Positions 1-5,116 of a stretch of 5,116 bases of DNA are shown here, piece after piece (within the stretch, counting starts at the first letter, position 1; every line of letters begins with the position of its first letter). The notes beneath the pieces were generated by a model. It worked only from the letters and a program-made list of their open reading frames with translations, had not been told where the DNA came from and searched no databases. Source of the stretch: Burkholderiales bacterium (GTDB lineage Bacteria > Pseudomonadota > Gammaproteobacteria > Burkholderiales > Thiobacillaceae); NCBI GenBank assembly GCA_005793645.1, contig SXRG01000003.1:1-5116 (forward strand), given 5' to 3'. Position numbers and translations under genes: made by a program.

Positions 1-302
1 ACCCGTAACAGCGTGCGCACCAACATCAATAGCCGGTCAATGCCCGCTGCGGAGAACACGCTGGGTGTGCCTCCGCCCACGAAGATACTGACCACCTCGC
101 GCCCCCACACCTGCGGCAAGGCCGCAATGAGATCACGCTCCAGCGCATCAAGGTAGGCCGTCTCCGGCAACCCCCCTCGCCCTTCTGGAGCCGGTTTGAG
201 AGAAAGGGCAATCGCATGCGAATTGAAGTCACAATAGGGACATTTTTGTACGCACCACGGCAAATGGATGTAGAGCGCCAACGGCGGCGGCACCAACCTC
301 AT
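1..302 (-). CDS. hemW: HemW, radical-SAM heme chaperone (5' part, truncated by window edge)
   Basis: Only the first 100 codons are inside the window; the 3' end lies beyond position 1. The translation starts MRLVPPPLALYIHLPWC and aligns closely with the E. coli HemW N-terminus as I remember it. It carries the radical-SAM cluster motif CX3CX2C (Cys17, Cys21, Cys24, in WCVQKCPYCDFNSH) and the glycine-rich GGGTPS segment at residues 76-81, which in this fold contacts S-adenosylmethionine. HemW proteins were long annotated as oxygen-independent coproporphyrinogen III oxidase; they are now regarded as heme-binding chaperones that lack the fourth HemN-type cysteine. Residues 33-46 (proline- and glycine-rich) are a loop of variable length in the family. 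I chose the ATG at 302 because it reproduces the family N-terminus. The frame stays open upstream to a stop near 362, with in-frame GTG codons, but those would add a tail not seen in homologues. A weak GGGTGG lies 8 bases upstream of the ATG. It follows ycaO on the same strand after 106 bases. Confidence 0.93.
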   Translation of the reverse strand, partial: MRLVPPPLALYIHLPWCVQKCPYCDFNSHAIALSLKPAPEGRGGLPETAYLDALERDLIAALPQVWGREVVSIFVGGGTPSVFSAAGIDRLLMLVRTLLR

Positions 303-408
303 CACACCGGCCACCCACACACCCAGCGCAACGCTCCCCTTGCACGCGGTTGGTACAGGTTATAAAAAAGGGGGACGAGTCGTTTTTGAATTTTCATCAG
401 TGGATGCC
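303..408. other. ycaO-hemW intergenic region, no clear terminator
   Basis: This 106-base gap lies between the ycaO stop and the hemW start, both read on the minus strand. I see no hairpin followed by a T-run in the minus direction. The only T-run (complement of 364-369) is preceded by a C-run without a stem. An AAGGGGAG sequence (minus, 341-334) resembles a ribosome binding site, but it is 13 bases from the first in-frame GTG and far from the preferred ATG. A TTATAA at 360-365 is -10-like on both strands without a good -35. The gap is therefore compatible with ycaO-hemW read-through or with a weak separate hemW promoter. Confidence 0.4.
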
Positions 409-2121
409 CTAGCCACGCACCTTGCGGTACGCCTCGAGCAAACGCTGATGGACCGCACTGCCTTCGAAATTGTTACCCAGCGTGCTCAGCCCGAAAAAGC
501 GCACCTCCTGATTGAACAACGCAAACGCCTGCTCCAGCGTCTCGCGGCCATACATCAGCGCCAGCGTGGATTCGAACAAGCCGGGATCATCGAGCTGGGC
601 GAGGTCAGCGATACAACGGTAGACCTTGAGGCGCGCTTCGCTGCGTTGACCATACTGGGCGATCCAGGTGCAGCCTTCAAGGATGGCGTCGTCATCACCA
701 ATAGCAAGCGCAAGCAGCAGCTTGATCTCACCAACGCGGACATCAGTCCACGGTGAATCGGCATCGGGAGCAAGGCCAATCAGCACCGTGGCCAGGCGAT
801 CATCGGCAAGGCCCAATTCGACCATCAGATCCAGCAGATCGGCGCATTCCTCATCGGAAAGTTCAGGCAGGCGCGCAAGCGCCGGGCGAATCAGGTTGCC
901 AACACTGTTATTTTCAAATTCAAGATCGTTCACCGGGTAAATCTCGGAGACGCCCGGTACCAGAATGCGGCAGGCGTAAACGCCGAGGTGGGTGAAATCT
1001 GCGATGTAGATCTGGTGCCCTTCGGCGTGCAGCGCGTTGACCAACCAGGCGTAGTCTTCTTCGGTACGGGTGCCAAAATTCCAATCGACAAAGTTAAAGT
1101 CAGGGGTTTTGCGTAGGAACTGCCAGGAAATCACACCGCTAGAATCAACGAAGTGTATTTCCAAATTCTGCGAATCAGCGATCTCGGCCGGGTCGAAGCC
1201 TGGAGCGGGGAAACCCGCCAGTGCGTCGAGCACACGACCCTGTAATAACTCGGTCAGCGCGCGTTCCAGGGCAATCTCAAAGCGCGGATGCGCGCCAAAA
1301 CTGGCAAAGCAACCCTGGTCACCGGGGTGTAATAGCGTGACACTCATCACCGGATAGCGACCGCCAAGCGAAGCGTCCTTCACCAGAATGCCAAAGCCGG
1401 CTTCTCGCAGGGCACGAATGCCGGCGGCGATGCGCGGATAGCGTTCGATCACCGTTTCGGGCACATCGGGCAAGCACAGACCTTCCTCGATGATGCGGAA
1501 CTTGATGTAGCGCTCAAAGATTTCGGCCAGTGCCTGGGTGCGGGCCTCTTTCAGCGTGTTGCCGGCCGACATGCCGTTGCTGACATAGAGGTTACCAATC
1601 AGGTTGACCGGGAAATACACCGTCTTGCCGTCGGAGAGTCGCTGGTAGGGAATGGCACAGATACCGCGTTCGGCGTTGCCAGAGTTAAGGTCAACCAGCT
1701 GGTCGGCACGCACGCTAGCATCCGGGTTGTAAAAGGCGTGTAACTCGGGCGTACACAGCCCTTCCGGCCAGGCCGCGCTTTCCGGTTCAAACCAGCGTTC
1801 ATCGGGGTGATGAACATAGTTCCGGTTAGCGATCGCCTCTCCCAGATAGAAGTGCGTCCAGAAATAATTGGTCGACAGCCGCTCGAAATACTCGCCCAGC
1901 GCACTCGCCCGAGCGGCCAGCTCCGTCGCACCCTTGCCGTTGGTAAACAAGAGTGGGCAATCGCGATCGCGGATATGTACCGACCAGACGCCCTCCACCG
2001 GGTTAAGCCAGGAGCGTTCCTCAATATGGAAGTCGATCGCTTCGAGCTTGGATTGCAGGGTCGCAATCGACACTTCGAGCGAGGCATCCTTTCCGGGGAT
2101 AAAGTGTTCGTTGGCGTGCAT
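409..2121 (-). CDS. ycaO: YcaO-type ATP-dependent cyclodehydratase-fold protein, S12 methylthiotransferase accessory factor
   Basis: The product (570 residues from this start; E. coli YcaO is 586) matches E. coli YcaO along its whole length as I remember it. YcaO-domain enzymes activate an amide backbone by ATP-dependent phosphorylation; E. coli YcaO is reported to assist RimO in beta-methylthiolation of ribosomal protein S12, though its own reaction is unsettled. Residues are counted from this start. The N-terminus HFIPGKDASLE includes Lys11. GEYFER (Glu77, Glu80) and the following SNGMSAGN and EIFER (Glu200, Glu203) match the Mg-ATP ligands described for the E. coli enzyme. Further family blocks are FASFGAHP, VDWNF and YIADFTHLGVYACRI. 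The last ~160 residues form the helical C-terminal region typical of the non-azoline subgroup; there is no PxPxP C-terminus, which argues against a peptide-modifying (TOMM) role. The start at 2121 is preferred because AAGG lies 8 bases upstream and the protein then begins like E. coli YcaO. An in-frame ATG at 2160 would add 13 residues but has no clear ribosome binding site. hemW lies downstream on the same strand. Confidence 0.95.
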   Translation of the reverse strand: MHANEHFIPGKDASLEVSIATLQSKLEAIDFHIEERSWLNPVEGVWSVHIRDRDCPLLFTNGKGATELAARASALGEYFERLSTNYFWTHFYLGEAIANRNYVHHPDERWFEPESAAWPEGLCTPELHAFYNPDASVRADQLVDLNSGNAERGICAIPYQRLSDGKTVYFPVNLIGNLYVSNGMSAGNTLKEARTQALAEIFERYIKFRIIEEGLCLPDVPETVIERYPRIAAGIRALREAGFGILVKDASLGGRYPVMSVTLLHPGDQGCFASFGAHPRFEIALERALTELLQGRVLDALAGFPAPGFDPAEIADSQNLEIHFVDSSGVISWQFLRKTPDFNFVDWNFGTRTEEDYAWLVNALHAEGHQIYIADFTHLGVYACRILVPGVSEIYPVNDLEFENNSVGNLIRPALARLPELSDEECADLLDLMVELGLADDRLATVLIGLAPDADSPWTDVRVGEIKLLLALAIGDDDAILEGCTWIAQYGQRSEARLKVYRCIADLAQLDDPGLFESTLALMYGRETLEQAFALFNQEVRFFGLSTLGNNFEGSAVHQRLLEAYRKVRG

Positions 2122-2129
2122 AGGTAAAA

Positions 2130-2133
2130 CCTT
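2130..2133 (-). promoter_or_regulatory. Ribosome binding site deciding the ycaO start
   Basis: On the minus strand the sequence TTAAGG ends 8 bases before the ATG at 2121. The alternative in-frame ATG at 2160 has no purine-rich element at a suitable distance. This supports the shorter 570-residue form. Confidence 0.6.
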
Positions 2134-2232
2134 AACTACGGATTGGATAGCATACGCCATGCGTCAAGACGCTCTGCAGATCAACTCGCACAGGGCCACT
2201 CTACCCGCCCTCTGAACATCGGCGCTTTGCAG

Positions 2233-2273
2233 GTGGATGAGCGGTGGATTTTAGCAACGGCTCTATCATCCAC
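2233..2273. repeat. Inverted repeat GTGGATGA-N25-TCATCCAC flanking the ycaO promoter
   Basis: The two perfect 8-base arms are at 2233-2240 and 2266-2273, with centres 33 bases apart, roughly three helical turns. A partial direct copy of the first arm (GGTGGAT) occurs again at 2244-2249. An internal GAGC/GCTC pair (2239-2242, 2260-2263) could extend a stem with a bulge. The element sits between divergent genes, one arm on the predicted -35 and the other at the predicted transcription start of ycaO. That suits an operator better than a terminator. The regulator cannot be named. Confidence 0.45.
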
Positions 2274-2275
2274 AA
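2248..2275 (-). promoter_or_regulatory. Predicted extended -10 promoter directed toward ycaO
   Basis: On the minus strand TTGTGG (2275-2270) is followed after 16 bases by TAAAAT (2253-2248). TAAAAT matches the sigma-70 -10 consensus at five of six positions and is preceded by TGC, giving an extended -10 (TGnTAAAAT). The -35 is poor (three of six). Transcription would start near 2241, leaving a leader of about 120 bases before the preferred ycaO start. This comes from reading the sequence only. Confidence 0.4.
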
Positions 2276-2319
2276 CACATCACATAGCGCCAAAAAAGAC
2301 CCACCATAGCGGAACAAGA

Positions 2320-2352
2320 ATGGCAAAATCCAAACCGTTTGACCCTCTTTGA
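2320..2352 (+). other. Ten-codon ORF just upstream of the sulfotransferase-like gene (leader or displaced N-terminus)
   Basis: An ATG at 2320 with GGA-rich sequence (GGAACAAGA) just before it opens a frame reading MAKSKPFDPL and then a TGA at 2350-2352. This is the best-looking translation start in front of the sulfotransferase-like gene, but it lies in another frame and stops 13 bases before the in-frame ATG at 2366. It may be a short coupled leader, the true N-terminus separated by a one-base indel in the CCCTCTTT stretch, or chance. Confidence 0.25.
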
Positions 2353-3085
2353 ACTCTCACGGCACATGCAAAGAATTTTCCTCTTGAGCCATATGCGCGC
2401 CTTCACCAGCCTGGCAGGGCATATTCTCGGCTCGCACCCGCAGATCAATGGCTATTACGAGATGCACATCAGCTACGAGGATGCCTCTGCACTGGACCGA
2501 CAGAGCGCCATCTTTCAGGAACACGATGCACTCAAGCCCGGTAGCCGTTATCTGTTCGACAAACTGCTTCACAATGACTACGCACTCAAACCGGAGCGAC
2601 TCGGTTTGACGGGCACAAAGATCTTGGTTTCACTGCTTGAACCTGAACAAACGATCAAGAGCATCGTTGACCTATTCGGGCAAAAGGCGGACAAGGATCT
2701 CTACGCATCGCCCATTGGAGCTGCGGACTACTACATCCAACGGATCCAGGCGCTCGCCGACTTCTGCCGCACGGCCAGCCAGCCCTATAACTACTTCGAT
2801 GCCGAGATCTTTCAGCGCGCGCCGGAAGCGCTACTACCAAAATTAGCGGAATGGTTGGAACTGGACTCGCCCCTGAGCGAACACTATCAACGCTTCAGCC
2901 AAACCGGAAAGCCGCGCAAAGGCGACTCCTCCATGCACATTCACAGCGGCAGGATCGACCGGACACCGATCACCTATCCGCATATCGTGCTGCCAGAAAC
3001 CGTGCTGCGTACAGCACAAGAAGCGTATCAGGTCTGCCGGCACACAATCATCAAGTCTGCGGCAGATTCGCTAATCCTCGAATAG
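2339..3085 (+). CDS. Atypical small sulfotransferase-like protein
   Basis: Read from the TTG at 2339 the product has 248 residues. From the ATG at 2366 it has 239, and I favour that start because the fold would then begin at once with MQRIFLLSHMRAF. Residues below are counted from the TTG. Residues 13-30 (IFLLSHMRAFTSLAGHIL) resemble the P-loop-like 5'-phosphosulfate loop of PAPS-dependent sulfotransferases, followed by GSHPQINGYYEMH as in bacterial family members. Residues 94-108 (KILVSLLEPEQTIKS) sit where the 3'-phosphate-binding R-x7-S motif is expected: Ser108 is kept but the arginine position is Leu100. Residues 190-205 (GKPRKGDSSMHIHSGR) resemble the C-terminal RKG/GD cofactor loop. 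A sulfotransferase would move sulfate from PAPS to a hydroxyl or amino group on a glycan, lipid or protein; the acceptor is unknown. No signal peptide or membrane helix is seen, so it is probably cytoplasmic. It is divergent from ycaO, and its end overlaps the converging glycosyltransferase-like gene by 15 bases. Neither start has a good ribosome binding site. Confidence 0.72.
   Translation: MTLFELSRHMQRIFLLSHMRAFTSLAGHILGSHPQINGYYEMHISYEDASALDRQSAIFQEHDALKPGSRYLFDKLLHNDYALKPERLGLTGTKILVSLLEPEQTIKSIVDLFGQKADKDLYASPIGAADYYIQRIQALADFCRTASQPYNYFDAEIFQRAPEALLPKLAEWLELDSPLSEHYQRFSQTGKPRKGDSSMHIHSGRIDRTPITYPHIVLPETVLRTAQEAYQVCRHTIIKSAADSLILE
3071..3085. other. 15-base tail-to-tail overlap of two convergent genes
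   Basis: The sulfotransferase-like gene ends with TAG at 3083-3085 (plus). The glycosyltransferase-like gene ends with TAG at 3073-3071 (minus). Their coding regions overlap by 15 bases and leave no room for an intergenic bidirectional terminator. Both C-termini look natural and both frames are fully open up to these stops. Confidence 0.9.
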
Positions 3086-4909
3086 GCTATCCCAAGCATC
3101 CCGTTCCGCCCGGTAATTCTGCAGGGCCGCGACAATCTGCTGCTTGCGTCGGGCGCGATGCTCCGCGGACTGAATTTGGCACCAGGCCGGCGCAGACACC
3201 CCAAAATTGCGGTCGATGTTATGGATGAACGCCTGAATCTGCCGCAAGGCGTCCGCCAGTTCTGGAACGCGCAGCCACCAATGCCCTGCACTAAACACAA
3301 GCGCGTTTAACTGTCGGTTCGCGCTGACGATGGCGTCATGCTTTTGCCGGTACAGCGCCAACAGTTCAGTCTCTTTCCTAGCGAGAACGGTCTCAATGCG
3401 CTCGGCAGCAAAGGGTTTCCTCACATCAGCCTGCTTGACCAACGCTTCCGTCGAAAACAGCATCAGATCACCGAAGAACTGACGCTCAAACTCATCGGCC
3501 AGATCAACACCTTGCTGATCCCTGTCAACTTCTACACCGGGACGGAACGCGCGCCCCGACCCTGCCTTCGTCGTGCGCCGGTGCAGATTAGGCAGGTTGC
3601 AGGTCGCGAACTGCGGCCCGATCTCGGCGGCAATCAGGCGCCCCGCCGTGGGGCCGGACATGCGTAAACGCAAATGCCCGAAAGGAATGATGTATTTAAG
3701 CCCTGCATAATTAACCATGTAATTGCCGGGATACACCGTTCGTGCCGGGGAAAGTTTGGCAAAGCCCTCGCCGTACGCAAACCAAGTCTTGCGCGTGAGG
3801 TGTTCGCCGAAGAAAAAGGCGTTGAGGCGAGCCGCAAAACCCTGCAAACAGGCGACATGATCATGCGTGTCCGTTAACGGACAGGGATAAGGAAAACTAA
3901 CCGTCTTTTGCACAAAGCCAAACAGCCCGGCAAGGTCGTGGTACGCAGCCTCCCCGGCCGGCGGTTCCTGCCAACCGTGAAACCGGCACGGCTGGTCACC
4001 GGATAATCCAGCAAGGCTGTTAAAAAAGGCCGTGACATCGGCCAGGAAATTGACCGCCATCACCGAAGGTGAAACGGGCGGGTCTCCCACCAGCTTTCCG
4101 GTGAGCATGAGGGTGTCGCTGTGGCGGAAGATCCGGTCTATGGCGTGAAAATAATTAAGCGCATACACCGCTTCTTCGCCAGATTCAATGCGCCGGTTAA
4201 CGCAAAAATGCTGGTCACTGTCCACCAGGTAATACAGCGTCCGAGCTTTATCCTCGGTCAACTGCAAGAATTTCAGGTAGCAGAGGTTACGGTTAGCGGC
4301 CTGGCCCTTGTGGTGAAAATTCTCCAGGGATTGCGTGGTAAGTAGGTGCCCCAAACGCACCCGCTTTTCAGCCGGGAGCGACTGAAGCAAGGCGTACTGC
4401 TCGACCAAACTGCAATAAATGACCGACAGGCCACGGCAACGGTATTCCTCCACCAGAGCCTGGTGGCGACGGATGTTGTCCGCGTCTCGACTATCCTCGG
4501 CAACCACAATCTGGATCCGGGTCCAGACCCCGTCCGTTCGAGCGCCATAGTCAAACGCTACACAGACCTGATAAATGCTTTCCAGACAGGCTTGCAGATG
4601 CGCCGGGCTATCCGCGACAGGAATACCCAAGATGAAGTGGTAACGGTCATCCTCGCCCCACTGCTGGATAAGTGCCTCTTGCTCTCGAAACAGGGCCTGA
4701 TACATGGCCAACAAGGGGTGAAAATCCACCCCGGACGACCACATAGCCTGTTCCAGCAAAGGATAACAGCGCTCATACAAGTCCATGCGCGCCGTGTACG
4801 ACTCCGGATCGTCTTCCAACGCCGGCAACGCTGCCTCAAGATCGGCCAAGCCGGGAATATCAAACCGGTATCGCGCAAGGCATTGCGCCAAATGCGGGGT
4901 CGTATTCAC
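3071..4909 (-). CDS. Glycosyltransferase-like protein (GT-A fold), 612 residues, family unassigned
   Basis: The protein appears to have three parts. Residues 1-85 are helical and acidic. Residues 90-300 look like a GT-A nucleotide-sugar transferase core: YHFILGIPVADSPAHLQACLESI (about 90-112) resembles the opening strand and helix of family-2-type transferases, RIQIVVAEDSRDADN (131-145) the second strand, and YYLVDSDQHF (226-235) a DxD metal-binding motif with Asp230 and Asp232. Then come patterned blocks: GKLVGDPPVSPSVM (271-284), YPGNYMVNYAGLKYIIPFG (393-411), RMSGPTAGRL (416-425) and NLPNLHRRT (439-447). Residues ~465-612 are helical and charged and may form coiled coils. No signal peptide or membrane segment is evident, so it is probably cytosolic. 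It would transfer a sugar from a nucleotide donor; donor and acceptor cannot be inferred. The start is GTG at 4909, because the next in-frame ATG (residue 42) would remove part of the N-terminal domain. It lies 38 bases after a thiamine-diphosphate enzyme gene on the same strand, probably in one operon. I cannot place it in a named family. Confidence 0.75.
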   Translation of the reverse strand: MNTTPHLAQCLARYRFDIPGLADLEAALPALEDDPESYTARMDLYERCYPLLEQAMWSSGVDFHPLLAMYQALFREQEALIQQWGEDDRYHFILGIPVADSPAHLQACLESIYQVCVAFDYGARTDGVWTRIQIVVAEDSRDADNIRRHQALVEEYRCRGLSVIYCSLVEQYALLQSLPAEKRVRLGHLLTTQSLENFHHKGQAANRNLCYLKFLQLTEDKARTLYYLVDSDQHFCVNRRIESGEEAVYALNYFHAIDRIFRHSDTLMLTGKLVGDPPVSPSVMAVNFLADVTAFFNSLAGLSGDQPCRFHGWQEPPAGEAAYHDLAGLFGFVQKTVSFPYPCPLTDTHDHVACLQGFAARLNAFFFGEHLTRKTWFAYGEGFAKLSPARTVYPGNYMVNYAGLKYIIPFGHLRLRMSGPTAGRLIAAEIGPQFATCNLPNLHRRTTKAGSGRAFRPGVEVDRDQQGVDLADEFERQFFGDLMLFSTEALVKQADVRKPFAAERIETVLARKETELLALYRQKHDAIVSANRQLNALVFSAGHWWLRVPELADALRQIQAFIHNIDRNFGVSAPAWCQIQSAEHRARRKQQIVAALQNYRAERDAWDSLFED

Positions 4910-4941
4910 GAGGATCCCACGGAGGTCAGGACAGCGGCCAT
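4906..4941 (-). other. Eleven-codon ORF overlapping the glycosyltransferase-like start
   Basis: An ATG at 4941 opens the frame MAAVLTSVGSS and stops with TGA at 4908-4906, sharing bases with the GTG start at 4909-4907 (GTGA arrangement). GGTA lies just upstream of the ATG. It could be a coupled leader that delivers ribosomes to the GTG, or chance. There is no other evidence that it is translated. Confidence 0.2.
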
Positions 4942-4947
4942 GCGTAC

Positions 4948-5116
4948 CTACCGTCTTGCGGAATAGTTCGGGTAGGCGTCCTGATCCAGCATGATCTCGA
5001 TGAGGTTGACGCCGTGGTGGAAATCGACTGTCTCCAGCTGCGCCAAATCCGCCTCACTTTCCAGGCGACGATGCACGATACCAAAGGATTGCGCCAGCAA
5101 CGCATAGTCAGGATTG
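4948..5116 (-). CDS. Thiamine-diphosphate-dependent enzyme, acetolactate synthase-like (C-terminal 55 residues)
   Basis: Only the 3' end is in the window. It reads NPDYALLAQSFGIVHRRLES at its start and LIEIMLDQDAYPNYSARR at its end. The NPD-(Y/F)-xx-LAxxFG pattern, followed about 25 residues later by a LIE-(I/V) strand and a short proline-containing tail, is the usual end of the C-terminal thiamine-diphosphate-binding domain in acetolactate synthase-like enzymes. Such enzymes decarboxylate or condense 2-keto acids. Relatives in polysaccharide loci include YerE, which adds a two-carbon branch to a deoxysugar, and phosphonopyruvate or sulfopyruvate decarboxylases. The catalytic glutamate and the GDG-N metal/cofactor motif lie outside the window, so the reaction cannot be assigned. 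It is upstream of the glycosyltransferase-like gene on the same strand with a 38-base gap, which suggests one transcript. Confidence 0.75.
   Translation of the reverse strand, partial: NPDYALLAQSFGIVHRRLESEADLAQLETVDFHHGVNLIEIMLDQDAYPNYSARR

Noticed and set aside
26..232. 68-residue minus-strand ORF inside the hemW region
   Set aside because: It is the wrong frame; the neighbouring frame carries the HemW cluster motif and GGGTPS and continues past the window edge.
340..366. TTGCAC-N15-TATAAA promoter-like sequence on the plus strand, antisense to ycaO
   Set aside because: The 15-base spacer is too short for a good sigma-70 promoter and nothing plausible is transcribed from it.
340..756. 138-residue plus-strand ORF opposite the ycaO 3' end
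   Set aside because: It lies almost entirely antisense to well-conserved ycaO codons and shows no recognisable domain; the open frame is explained by GC-rich codon bias.
1..2160. Reading ycaO plus a radical-SAM gene as a ribosomally made peptide cluster
   Set aside because: The radical-SAM protein is clearly HemW, the YcaO is of the E. coli S12-accessory type, and no precursor peptide, leader-binding domain, protease or transporter is seen.
2161..2172. Palindrome GCGTCAAGACGC next to the alternative ycaO start
   Set aside because: A two-base loop makes it a poor hairpin, and a single 12-base palindrome without a second copy is weak evidence for an operator.
2143..2352. 69-residue plus-strand ORF across the ycaO 5' end and the divergent control region
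   Set aside because: It begins antisense to the ycaO N-terminus, its composition looks non-coding, and it has no family resemblance; only its last ten codons have a plausible start of their own.
2266..2448. Cysteine-rich 60-residue minus-strand ORF upstream of ycaO, conceivably a YcaO substrate peptide
   Set aside because: It is mostly antisense to the sulfotransferase-like coding region, starts at a TTG without a ribosome binding site, and this YcaO is the S12-accessory type without the PxPxP end seen in azoline-forming enzymes.
4346..4966. 206-residue plus-strand ORF opposite the glycosyltransferase-like 5' end
   Set aside because: It is antisense to a coherent gene with recognisable motifs, has no domain of its own, and also crosses the gene boundary into the thiamine-diphosphate enzyme.

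Overview
The window is moderately GC-rich bacterial DNA, most likely from a gammaproteobacterium. The best pointer is a full-length YcaO protein of the Escherichia coli (S12-accessory) type, followed on the same strand by the 5' end of hemW. Both can be recognised from conserved motifs. No tRNA, rRNA, transposase, CRISPR array or long repeat is visible.

Layout. Positions 1-302 (minus) hold the first 100 codons of hemW, a radical-SAM heme chaperone that runs off the left edge. Positions 409-2121 (minus; possible longer start at 2160) hold ycaO, separated from hemW by a 106-base gap with no convincing terminator, so the two may be co-transcribed. About 240 bases of divergent control region follow (2122-2365). 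They contain an extended -10 promoter facing ycaO, flanked by an 8-base inverted repeat. Positions 2339-3085 (plus; the real start may be 2366) encode a small, atypical sulfotransferase-like protein. Its last 15 bases overlap, tail to tail, a 612-residue glycosyltransferase-like gene of unassigned family at 3071-4909 (minus, GTG start). Upstream of that gene, 4948-5116 (minus) is the last 55 codons of a thiamine-diphosphate-dependent enzyme of the acetolactate synthase type.

How the genes fit together. The left half looks like housekeeping: ycaO (ATP-dependent YcaO enzyme linked to ribosomal protein S12 methylthiolation in E. coli) and hemW. The right half looks like a glycan or surface-polymer locus: a thiamine-diphosphate enzyme and a GT-A-like glycosyltransferase on one strand, and a converging sulfotransferase-like gene. 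A sulfated or branched-sugar glycan product is an inference from this gene set; nothing in the window shows the substrate. The most unusual items are the 612-residue protein, which has several strongly patterned motifs outside the sugar-transfer core, and the sulfotransferase-like protein, whose 3'-phosphate-binding segment lacks the usual arginine. Start-site oddities (GTG/TTG starts with tiny out-of-frame ORFs just upstream) affect both genes.
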